The notes beneath the pieces were generated by a model. The model had not been told where the DNA came from, did no database searches, and worked only from the letters and a program-made list of their open reading frames with translations. A stretch of 13,136 bases of DNA, taken from assembly GCA_030682755.1 (NCBI GenBank), contig JAUXNR010000658.1:1-13136 (forward strand), read 5' to 3'. The stretch is from Flavobacterium sp. (GTDB lineage: Bacteria > Bacteroidota > Bacteroidia > Flavobacteriales > Flavobacteriaceae). This document shows, piece by piece, positions 6,831-13,136 of this stretch (position 1 is the stretch's first letter; the number at the start of each line of letters is the position of its first letter). Made by a program: the position numbers and the translations under genes.

Positions 6831-7035
6831 ACTACAAATTTCAGAAATGATATGAAAAAGAGGTTCTGCTGAATATGGAATAAAAGAAGTATCTCTTTTT
6901 CCATTAAATATTAATTATGAAATGACATCCGACAAAAAAATGACCTTGTTTAATTTTGCCACTATGAAGAGCATTGGCATGCATAAATGTTATTGGGATA
7001 GCTTATCAAATCGACAAATCCAAATACTAACTTAG
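6831..7035 (+). pseudogene. Remnant of a second alpha/beta-hydrolase gene (C-terminal fragment)
   Basis: The translated remnant aligns with the C-terminus of the hydrolase encoded at 3793-5019. In one frame TTNFRND (from 6831) matches SSNFRND. After a +1 frame change at about 6852-6859, the sequence continues as RGSAEYGIKEVSLFPLNINY and then, after a short gap, FNFATM and MHKCYWDS, ending at TAG 7033-7035. The matching residues in the intact protein are about 331-395. By eye, 31 of 53 residues are identical after the frameshift, including the His of MHKxYWD proposed as catalytic. The N-terminal three quarters, including the Ser elbow, are gone and no start is present, so it is not functional. 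It points to a former tandem copy or an exchangeable cassette. It converges on the gene ending at 7066. Confidence 0.8.
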
Positions 7036-7065
7036 TCTTGATTTATTCCAATCACTAGATATTCT

Positions 7066-9513
7066 TTACTTCTTTTTTATTTGATTCTGTAACGTATTCA
7101 TTAATTCCATTGAAAAATTGTCTTTTGTTTGTATGTAACCTATTTTCTGTATAATGGTAGCACCTAGTTTTCTTTTTTCAAATGAGGCTGTTATTCCAAA
7201 ATCTATTCTTTCAAAACCTATTTCATTTGCTCGCTTTATGGTTTGAAATAACAACTGACGATATAATTGAAATTCTTTAGCAATAGTATAATCCATCCCT
7301 ATTAAACAAGGTGTGTACGTATATCTTAGATTTTTATAACAGAACATTACACCAACTATAGAATCTGGAGAATCTGATTGATTAAGCAAAGTTTCTCTCT
7401 TCAAGTATAAAAGAATAAATTCCCAATCAGGATGGTTAATCATTTTTTCAAATACTCCAAACGGGTAAGTAAAAGTATTAACAGCAAGGTTTCTATCTTT
7501 GACATTCTTATATAATTGATAGCAATATTTCATTTCTTCATTGATTAAATTTGTTTTAACTACAATATTATATTCGTTTTCAAAAGGTAATACTTCCTTT
7601 AAAAAATGACGTTTAGAACGTTTAGAAAGTAACGATGTAAATTGGTCAATATCATTAAATGAATAGTCCTTTAAAATAGCTGTTTCTGGCATATCCACTT
7701 TCATATAACCCTGATAATGGAAGATTAGATCAAGTTCTTTATCTTCTTTAAAATCCCTAAACACCAGCATATCAGCTGCTAATTCACGATAGAGCTCTTC
7801 AGCTTTTTCTAGGAGTGATGATACAGCTTCTTTCCAAAACAAATGTTCTCTATTAATAAAACAGTGCTCACCTTCAGTAAAAAGAGAACCCATTCCTAAT
7901 ACCCTTGAAGTAAGATAAAAAGGTTGATGAATTCTTTCTTCTTCTAACTGCATAGAAACTGAAACAGGTGCTAACATATCATTTTTCCAAAGTGTACATG
8001 TAAAAAATGTTGCAAGTATAGGAACTCCTGCCCTATCTCTAATAATATAATAATGAAAACTCCAAGATTTTGATTCCTCAGAATTTTTTCTAAAGGCATT
8101 CTCTAAATAACAGAGACCATCCCAATCGAAGATGCTTTGTCTACCTAATAATTCATTCCATGTTTTTTTATCTATCTTACTTATGGATGTTTCATATTGA
8201 ATGTTAAATAAAGCCCTTTTATGATTAGTTACTTCTTTAATTATTTGATACTCTACACCGAACGCTTTAAAAATCTTCTCATAACTATTTGAAGTTTCAT
8301 CCAAAACTTTTGGAAAATGATATTCAATAGCTTGTACAAGCCCCATAATGTCATCCTGTTTATTGTTACGTGAAATTGTAATTCGAATTCCAGTATTTTT
8401 TAATGGAACAGCTGGAAATAAACCAGGGTTTACAAAAAAACCTTCATTAAAAAGCTTTTGTACCAATCTATATGCAGTTATTGGCTTACCAGTACCTAAA
8501 TAGAAAACTGGTGAACTATTTGGTTCAATCAATGGTAGAGATGTTCGTGAAAATAGCAAATTAAAATAAGATATTTTCTGAGCAAGTTCATCTTGTAATA
8601 AAGTGATTTCAGGTGAAAGATGAATGTCTGCTGATGCAATTGCAGCAGCAACAGACGAAGGTTCTAATTGAGCAGAAAAAGTAAGTGGTCCACCAAAGTT
8701 TTTAATTCTTTTAAAAAGTTTTTCATTTGCACATAAAAAGATAGCTCCACTTGCTCCAAAAGATTTACTTAGAGTTCCCATTATGAAAACATTTTCTGGT
8801 AGTACTTTCAAAACATCAAGTACAAATCCGGTACCATTTTTACCTTTCCAACTCATACCATGCACATCATCAAAATAAAGTTGCAATTGTGAATATTTTT
8901 TTGACAGTTCAATCAGTTCTTCTATTGGTGCAAAATCTCCAAACATAGAATAAACTCCATCCGCCATATACCATATCTTTTTACATTTTGAAGACATCTC
9001 CTTTATCTTATCTTCTAACATTTGGATATTACTATGACGAATCATATCTACTGGAATACCTCTTAATTTCAAAAGTTGGCATGCATTCTGTACGCTCCAA
9101 TGAACCTGATGGTCTAAAACAATCCCATCTTCATCATTAACCAAAGTAGGTATTGTAGCTAAATGACCAAGTGTACTATTCTTAGATACTATTGCAGGGA
9201 TACCACCATACATATACTGAATTTTTGACTCTAATTCATCATATAAAGGATGAGAAATATAGGTTTTAGATAGCGGGAATTGCGTTCCGTATTTTTTAAT
9301 TGCAGAAATTGCAGCATCTTTCAATCTTTTGTCATATTCTAGTCCAAGATAACTTGTAGTTGCAAAATGAAATAGCTTTTTACCATCAACTTGAATTGTT
9401 CGACCATCTAAAATTTTATCTTCTGCATAGAGATGAATTGTACCTTCCTGCTTTGCCTTGGATAGTATTTCGTCTACAGTATTAATAAAATCATTGTGTT
9501 TTATTTTTGCCAT
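7066..9513 (-). CDS. Fusion of PLP-dependent alpha-oxoamine synthase and BioF2-like GNAT acyltransferase
   Basis: The 815-residue protein is about twice the usual length of alpha-oxoamine synthases (BioF, Kbl, serine palmitoyltransferase type, near 400). Residues about 30-400 form the fold type I PLP enzyme: FATTSYLGLEYD near the start, KTYISHPLYDELE, ADGVYSMFGD, FDDVHG with Asp215 and His218 contacting PLP, and GTLSKSFGASGA with Lys250 as the likely Schiff-base lysine. Such enzymes condense an amino acid with an acyl thioester, releasing CO2. Residues about 425-815 resemble the BioF2-like GNAT domain (Acetyltransf_6), with YQLYKNVKDRN, VGVMFCYKN and ANEIGFERIDFGITASFEKR near the end. This suggests synthesis of an acylated aminoketone or a sphingoid-like product, which is inference. 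It is transcribed away from the DUF7793/AraC pair. The ATG at 9513 fits the domain start, and 27-35 bp upstream lies a weak TATATTTTGG match to the Bacteroidota -7 box. Confidence 0.88.
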   Translation of the reverse strand: MAKIKHNDFINTVDEILSKAKQEGTIHLYAEDKILDGRTIQVDGKKLFHFATTSYLGLEYDKRLKDAAISAIKKYGTQFPLSKTYISHPLYDELESKIQYMYGGIPAIVSKNSTLGHLATIPTLVNDEDGIVLDHQVHWSVQNACQLLKLRGIPVDMIRHSNIQMLEDKIKEMSSKCKKIWYMADGVYSMFGDFAPIEELIELSKKYSQLQLYFDDVHGMSWKGKNGTGFVLDVLKVLPENVFIMGTLSKSFGASGAIFLCANEKLFKRIKNFGGPLTFSAQLEPSSVAAAIASADIHLSPEITLLQDELAQKISYFNLLFSRTSLPLIEPNSSPVFYLGTGKPITAYRLVQKLFNEGFFVNPGLFPAVPLKNTGIRITISRNNKQDDIMGLVQAIEYHFPKVLDETSNSYEKIFKAFGVEYQIIKEVTNHKRALFNIQYETSISKIDKKTWNELLGRQSIFDWDGLCYLENAFRKNSEESKSWSFHYYIIRDRAGVPILATFFTCTLWKNDMLAPVSVSMQLEEERIHQPFYLTSRVLGMGSLFTEGEHCFINREHLFWKEAVSSLLEKAEELYRELAADMLVFRDFKEDKELDLIFHYQGYMKVDMPETAILKDYSFNDIDQFTSLLSKRSKRHFLKEVLPFENEYNIVVKTNLINEEMKYCYQLYKNVKDRNLAVNTFTYPFGVFEKMINHPDWEFILLYLKRETLLNQSDSPDSIVGVMFCYKNLRYTYTPCLIGMDYTIAKEFQLYRQLLFQTIKRANEIGFERIDFGITASFEKRKLGATIIQKIGYIQTKDNFSMELMNTLQNQIKKK

Positions 9514-9634
9514 TACTACTTAATTTTAGTTATAAACTCCAAAATATATAATCAGGGTTTATAGTTTTATTTCATTCATTAAAGTTCTGAATTTAAAACA
9601 ATTAAACACTACCCCTTTCTTTCAAAAATACCGA

Positions 9635-9715
9635 TTTGATAAGTTATAATACTGAATTGATAAGCTTAGAAGAAATTGATTATTTATCATTGTATTTTGC
9701 TTTATTTTGATAAGT
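9635..9715. promoter_or_regulatory. Three TTGATAAG direct repeats in the divergent intergenic region
   Basis: TTGATAAG occurs at 9636-9643, 9657-9664 and 9707-9714, all on the plus strand and each preceded by A/T and followed by T or C. The first two are 21 bp apart, two helical turns, as expected for direct-repeat binding by an AraC-type dimer. The third lies 56 bp before the start at 9771, near a possible -35 region. A fourth copy (11120-11127) precedes the MauE-like gene. They are candidate operators for the AraC-type protein encoded at 10167. Confidence 0.5.
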
Positions 9716-9734
9716 ACGATTAAAAACGTAATTG

Positions 9735-9742
9735 TTAATTTG
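9735..9742 (+). promoter_or_regulatory. Possible -7 promoter box for the DUF7793/AraC unit
   Basis: TTAATTTG matches the Bacteroidota -7 consensus TAnnTTTG at all but the second position and lies 28 bp before the start at 9771. No TTG at the usual -33 spacing is present. The nearest TTG belongs to the TTGATAAG repeat at 9707, 25 bp upstream, which would fit an activator-dependent promoter. This is a weak call. Confidence 0.3.
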
Positions 9743-9770
9743 GCCAGTTATAATGAAAAGAAATGAATAA

Positions 9771-10154
9771 ATGTACAATAATCATTACGAGAATGAATTC
9801 GCTATTTTTTGGATTGAAAATAATATACTTCTTTTTGAATACAAGTTTAACGTCATTATTGATCTTCTTGCAGCACAACAAATTGTAGCTGACAGAATAC
9901 AAGTTCAGAATGGAAAAGCTTACCCAATTCTTTGTGACATAAGTGGGATTGTCGATTCTGATAAGGCGGCAAGAGATTATTTAGCACAGCATGGTTCCAT
10001 GTTGACCAAAGCTGTAGCTATTGTAGTGGCTGATCAAAAAATTCTGTCTTTTTTAATGATTACTTTTTATTTGAAAATTAGTAAACCTCAAGTTCCTACC
10101 AAGTTGTTTACAGATAAAATGGCTGCGTTGGAATTTTTAAAAACATTCGTTTAA
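9771..10154 (+). CDS. DUF7793-like (STAS/SpoIIAA-type) protein
   Basis: The 127-residue protein has alternating strands and helices with no signal peptide or membrane segment. It contains LAAQQIVADRIQVQNGKAYP (about 33-52), a DISGIVDSDKAARDYLAQHG stretch, AVAIVVADQ, and KPQVPTKLFTDKMAALEFLK at the end. This ordering matches small DUF7793 proteins of Bacteroidota, related in fold to STAS domains that act as signalling partners. The precise role is unknown. It is followed 12 bp later by an AraC-type regulator, which suggests co-expression and perhaps an interaction with it. The start at 9771 gives the family's usual N-terminus. Confidence 0.75.
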   Translation: MYNNHYENEFAIFWIENNILLFEYKFNVIIDLLAAQQIVADRIQVQNGKAYPILCDISGIVDSDKAARDYLAQHGSMLTKAVAIVVADQKILSFLMITFYLKISKPQVPTKLFTDKMAALEFLKTFV

Positions 10155-10166
10155 TTTTCATTTTTT

Positions 10167-11087
10167 ATGTATAAGGAAACTAATCAGCAACGTATAAATA
10201 ACATTTATCAAATGCTTCTAGAAATGGCGGAAGGTAATTTTTCCTATCGAATACCACGAACAGATGATGATGATGAATTAGAAGCTTTAATAGTTTTATT
10301 AAATTGGTTAGCTGAAGAAATGAAAGAGTCAATTTTTCATTCTGGCTACATTAACCCTCATTTCACTTATAGATATGTTGTACAAAGTACTTATATACTA
10401 AATCTTGATTTTCTTGTAAAAGATTTTAGCACCAATGTGCCTTTCCTTCTTGGACTAGAATCAGATAAAATACTAGGGCAAAAATTCACACAAATTCTTG
10501 AAAAAGAATCACAATGTATATGGTCTTCTATTACTTTTAAACTTCTACAGAATGAATCATACTATACCACTTTGCCACTCAAGTTTGTTACTTCTGAAGA
10601 ATTACTTGTTCCAGGATTTTGTAGTATTTCGCGTCTCTGGAAAGAAAGTGAAATAATTATAAGTTCATTTAATGCAATAGTTGAACAAACTGTTGAAAAT
10701 ATAGAGGTAAAACATACCACCATTAACCAACAAAAAGAGGAGATTAATAGTCACTTAGACATTAAGCTTATGCAATCAGTCTATGATTTTATTCTCATGC
10801 ACAAAAGCACATCGTTTCCAACATTAAAAGAGCTCGCTAGAATTTTTGGAACCAATGAATATAAATTAAAAGTTGGATTTAGATATCTTTTTAAAACAAG
10901 TATATACCAATTCTACAACAACGAGAGACTTAAACGCTCACTTCTTCTTATAAAACACACAAAAATACCTCTCAAGAATATTGCTTTAATGGCTGGATTC
11001 TCCACCTATCCTAATTTCTCAAGAGCTTTTAAGATAAAGTTTGGCTATTCTCCAACTGAAATTACAAGAAAAACAGAAATAGATTAA
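10167..11087 (+). CDS. AraC-type transcriptional regulator with HAMP-like and PAS-like N-terminus
   Basis: The 306-residue protein has three parts. Residues about 8-56 look like a HAMP helix pair (LLEMAEGNFSYRIPRTDDDD followed by ELEALIVLLNWLAEEM), although no membrane segment precedes it. Residues about 65-172 resemble a PAS fold with VPFLLGLESDKILGQKF. Residues about 200-303 form the AraC double helix-turn-helix: FPTLKELARIFGTNEYKLKV, then LKNIALMAGFSTYPNFSRAF and KIKFGYSPTEI, which is the canonical second HTH and C-terminal signature. It would bind direct-repeat DNA in response to an unknown ligand. It lies downstream of the DUF7793-like gene, and TTGATAAG repeats flank the pair on both sides. 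Autoregulation and control of neighbouring genes are inferred, not shown. Confidence 0.87.
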   Translation: MYKETNQQRINNIYQMLLEMAEGNFSYRIPRTDDDDELEALIVLLNWLAEEMKESIFHSGYINPHFTYRYVVQSTYILNLDFLVKDFSTNVPFLLGLESDKILGQKFTQILEKESQCIWSSITFKLLQNESYYTTLPLKFVTSEELLVPGFCSISRLWKESEIIISSFNAIVEQTVENIEVKHTTINQQKEEINSHLDIKLMQSVYDFILMHKSTSFPTLKELARIFGTNEYKLKVGFRYLFKTSIYQFYNNERLKRSLLLIKHTKIPLKNIALMAGFSTYPNFSRAFKIKFGYSPTEITRKTEID

Positions 11088-11119
11088 ATAATTCATTAAG
11101 AAAATCAAATAATCCCTTT

Positions 11120-11127
11120 TTGATAAG
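11120..11127. promoter_or_regulatory. TTGATAAG site upstream of the MauE-like gene
   Basis: This is an exact copy of the 8-bp repeat found three times at 9636-9714, here 78 bp before the start at 11206 and in the same orientation. It would connect this gene pair to the AraC-type regulator upstream. Confidence 0.4.
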
Positions 11128-11205
11128 CAAAGCTACTCATTTAATAACACTTTATTTATTTGATTTTGAGAATTTTACATAATTAATTTTCAATCTCTTT
11201 ACAAA

Positions 11206-12759
11206 ATGAGACTCACTACGCCCACAAGGAAAAATATAGTAACATTAATATGTTACTTATATATATTACTTTTTGTTTATGCTGCTATAAGCAAATTTTT
11301 GGATTTTGAAAATTTTCAAACTCAGTTAGGACAATCACCCCTTTTAAGTGCTTATGCTGGATGGGTTGCACCTATAGTTTTGGTTTTAGAGTTATTGATT
11401 GCATTGCTTTTGATGTTTCACAAAACTAGGTATGCTGGATTGGTTGGTTCTTACTTTATAATGGTTCTTTTTACGGTTTATATTTATCTTATTTTGAACT
11501 TTAGTTCGTTTGTTCCTTGCTCTTGCGGAGGTGTTTTGGAAAAAATGACTTGGAGCCAACATCTTATTTTTAATATCTGTTTTGCACTTTTGGCCATCAT
11601 TGCTCTGTTTTTGATACGTTCTACAAAAATTACATTTATCTCTGTATTTGCAGGAGGTTTACTTAATGGACTTATTGTCTATGGCTTGTTTTTACAATCT
11701 GAAAACACTATGAAATTTGACAATCCTTTTATTCGGCGTTTTTCAGATTTTGTTGTTAAGGATAGTGAAATTGATTTAAAACATAACTCGTATTATTATG
11801 CAGGTGGTACCTCTTCCACACTTTATCTAGGAAATTATACCTCGCCACTTATATTAACTAAAGTTGATACTGCTTTACAAAAAGCTACACCTATCCGTTT
11901 TGAGCTTGATCAAGCTGACCTACCTTTTAAAACTGTTCAAGTTCAAGCCGATTCTACCAACTTCTATCTCTTTGATGGTTCTGTGCCTTGTTTTTTTAGA
12001 GGAAAGATTAAAGATGGAAGGGCAAGTATGGTTGGATTGGGAACAACTTTTTTTTCAACCGGTGTTCTCTGTGATTCGAGTCGCTTGTTGATTCGTTCTC
12101 ATAATCGTATGGGAGAAAATAGTATTGGTGTATCTAACTATAATGAACCCTTTTCTAGTCATTTTCATTACACACTTTTAGAAAAACAGTTTGATGGCAA
12201 TTTTGATACCGATGGTATGCTTATGTATGACAGTAATCTTAACAAGGGAGTTTATATTTATCGGTATCGTAATGAGTACATCGTTTTTGATCCAACGTTA
12301 GAAAATGTTGCAAAGGGTCGCACCATTGATACTATAAGTCAAGCTCAATTGAAGATTGTGTATAATGATGCTACGAAGGAAAAGAAGTTAGCTGGGACTC
12401 CTCTTGTTGTGAATTATAACAGTTCAGTATATAATGGGTTGTTATTTGTTCAATCGGGATTAGTTGGACGTTTTGAAGACAGAAAAATGTGGCAACAAGC
12501 TTCTGTTATTGATGTTTATAATATCAGAAACAGAACTTATATAGCCAGTTTTTATATTTATCATATTGATCAAAAAAAGCTCAGTCGCTTTTTTGTACTA
12601 CATAATCACTTTTATGCATTTATTGGCTCTAAGCTAGTTCGCTATAAGTTAACTGATATGATAACTTCTCATTTTTTGGAACCTACTATATATAGAAAAA
12701 CTACACCGGCCGGTGGCAGGGCTACGATCGAAAACCTGTATAATAGAGTAGATCATTAA
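11206..12759 (+). CDS. MauE/DoxX-like membrane protein with large C-terminal domain
   Basis: Of 517 residues, the first 165 or so hold five predicted membrane segments (about 11-30, 52-71, 78-98, 118-137, 143-162). FVYAAISKFLDF after the first segment and a CSCGG motif (Cys105, Cys107) in the loop after the third match MauE/DoxX-type redox-associated membrane proteins, which are linked to disulfide handling in the envelope. The remaining 350 residues form a beta-rich soluble domain with repeated strand pairs (YYYAGGTSSTLYLGNY, FYLFDGSVPCFFRGKIKDG, GVYIYRYRNEYIVFD, HNHFYAFIGSKLVRYKL), possibly a beta-propeller, probably outside the cytoplasm. MauE alone is usually under 200 residues. A cysteine-rich small secreted protein is encoded 18 bp downstream, a likely partner or substrate. 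Confidence 0.8.
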   Translation: MRLTTPTRKNIVTLICYLYILLFVYAAISKFLDFENFQTQLGQSPLLSAYAGWVAPIVLVLELLIALLLMFHKTRYAGLVGSYFIMVLFTVYIYLILNFSSFVPCSCGGVLEKMTWSQHLIFNICFALLAIIALFLIRSTKITFISVFAGGLLNGLIVYGLFLQSENTMKFDNPFIRRFSDFVVKDSEIDLKHNSYYYAGGTSSTLYLGNYTSPLILTKVDTALQKATPIRFELDQADLPFKTVQVQADSTNFYLFDGSVPCFFRGKIKDGRASMVGLGTTFFSTGVLCDSSRLLIRSHNRMGENSIGVSNYNEPFSSHFHYTLLEKQFDGNFDTDGMLMYDSNLNKGVYIYRYRNEYIVFDPTLENVAKGRTIDTISQAQLKIVYNDATKEKKLAGTPLVVNYNSSVYNGLLFVQSGLVGRFEDRKMWQQASVIDVYNIRNRTYIASFYIYHIDQKKLSRFFVLHNHFYAFIGSKLVRYKLTDMITSHFLEPTIYRKTTPAGGRATIENLYNRVDH

Positions 12760-12777
12760 CCATAAATTTTTATTATT

Positions 12778-13062
12778 ATGAAAACAATTTTTTTAAAGCG
12801 TTTTATTCCGGTTCTACTTTTTGGATTAGCCATTGTGGGGGCTTTTGCTACAAATACTAACAATGCGTCTTCCACAAGTATGAGCCATGTTCAGGGATTT
12901 GTTAAATTAAATCCTTTGGGAACAGTCTGTGATACACCGGAAATGTGTACTTCAGATTTCGGTGTAATTTGTACCGTTGGCGATATTCCCAACGGAACAC
13001 AATTATGGGGTAAAAACAGCAATGACCGTTGTGTTGTTGAATTGTATAGAATACCTCAGTAA
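12778..13062 (+). CDS. DUF6520-type small secreted cysteine-containing protein
   Basis: The 94-residue protein begins with MKTIFLKRFIPVLLFGLAIV and continues to GAFA, a signal peptide probably cleaved after AFA (about residue 24). The mature part has four cysteines, at 51, 57, 65 and 85 (VCDTPEMC, VICTVG, DRCVVELY), enough for two disulfides. The signal-peptide sequence and layout are those of DUF6520 proteins common in Flavobacteriia, whose function is unknown. It starts 18 bp after the MauE-like gene and is followed by a strong terminator, so the two form a transcription unit. A secreted peptide or protein oxidised or reduced by the MauE-like partner is a reasonable guess. Confidence 0.82.
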   Translation: MKTIFLKRFIPVLLFGLAIVGAFATNTNNASSTSMSHVQGFVKLNPLGTVCDTPEMCTSDFGVICTVGDIPNGTQLWGKNSNDRCVVELYRIPQ

Positions 13063-13069
13063 ATAAATG

Positions 13070-13112
13070 ACACAATGCAGTTTTGTAAAGAACTGCATTG
13101 TGTTTTATTTTT
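13070..13112 (+). terminator. Intrinsic terminator after the DUF6520-type gene
   Basis: ACACAATGCAGTT (13070-13082) pairs perfectly with AACTGCATTGTGT (13091-13103), a 13-bp stem with an 8-nt loop, followed directly by TTTATTTTT. It lies 8 bp after the stop and ends the MauE/DUF6520 unit. Confidence 0.92.
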
Positions 13113-13136
13113 AATTCTCTTTAATTTTGGGGTTTC

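Noticed and set aside
7002..7009. CTTATCAA, the reverse complement of the TTGATAAG repeat
   Set aside because: It lies inside the hydrolase remnant, encoding part of SLSN, is single and oppositely oriented, and is not near a promoter.
11864..12091. 75-codon frame inside the MauE-like gene
   Set aside because: It is nested in a well-supported gene, Leu-rich by frame shift and without its own start signal.
1..13136. CRISPR array, tRNA or rRNA genes
   Set aside because: No regularly spaced repeats of CRISPR type, no tRNA cloverleaf with TTCNA arm, and no conserved rRNA stretches were found on reading the window.

Overview
The window looks like an AT-rich chromosomal segment of a Flavobacteriia member (Flavobacterium/Chryseobacterium-like Bacteroidota). 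The signs are a lipoprotein whose lipobox Cys is followed by an Asp-rich SSDDD stretch, a small secreted DUF6520-type protein, a DUF7793-like (STAS-type) protein, starts preceded by A-rich sequence rather than strong Shine-Dalgarno sites, and very low GC between genes. Family names come from recognition by eye; no search was run.

Left part (1-1786): the 3' end of a large protein with fibronectin-III-like repeats, a small surface-type lipoprotein, then about 640 bp of decayed coding sequence with in-frame stops. A palindromic element (AATAC-10 nt-GTATT) ends this stretch. A complete IS982-family element (1787-2762) follows. It has 12-bp perfect inner ends (18/20 overall) and a perfect 7-bp target duplication (TTTTATA), so the insertion looks recent.

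Centre (2800-7035): three tightly packed genes, probably one operon. They encode a zinc amidase with two SH3b domains, a membrane-anchored alpha/beta-hydrolase-like protein with a Ser-Asp-His set and a CYSFG nucleophile elbow, and an amidohydrolase-superfamily enzyme with an unusual hydrophobic insert. None has a signal peptide. Downstream lies a frameshifted remnant of a second copy of the hydrolase C-terminus (6831-7035), preceded by a second copy of the same palindrome. This trio, with its duplicated relic and shared upstream element, is the best candidate for an undescribed system. Its function is open: toxin, defence, or envelope/lipid remodelling.

Right part (7066-13136): an 815-residue fusion of a PLP-dependent alpha-oxoamine synthase with a BioF2-like GNAT acyltransferase domain is transcribed leftward. 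Divergently come a DUF7793-like protein and an AraC-type regulator with a HAMP-like/PAS-like N-terminus. A MauE/DoxX-like membrane protein with a large C-terminal domain and a DUF6520-type small secreted protein follow, closed by a strong intrinsic terminator. TTGATAAG occurs three times in the divergent intergenic region and once upstream of the MauE gene. These sites are candidate operators linking the AraC-type protein to both flanking transcription units.
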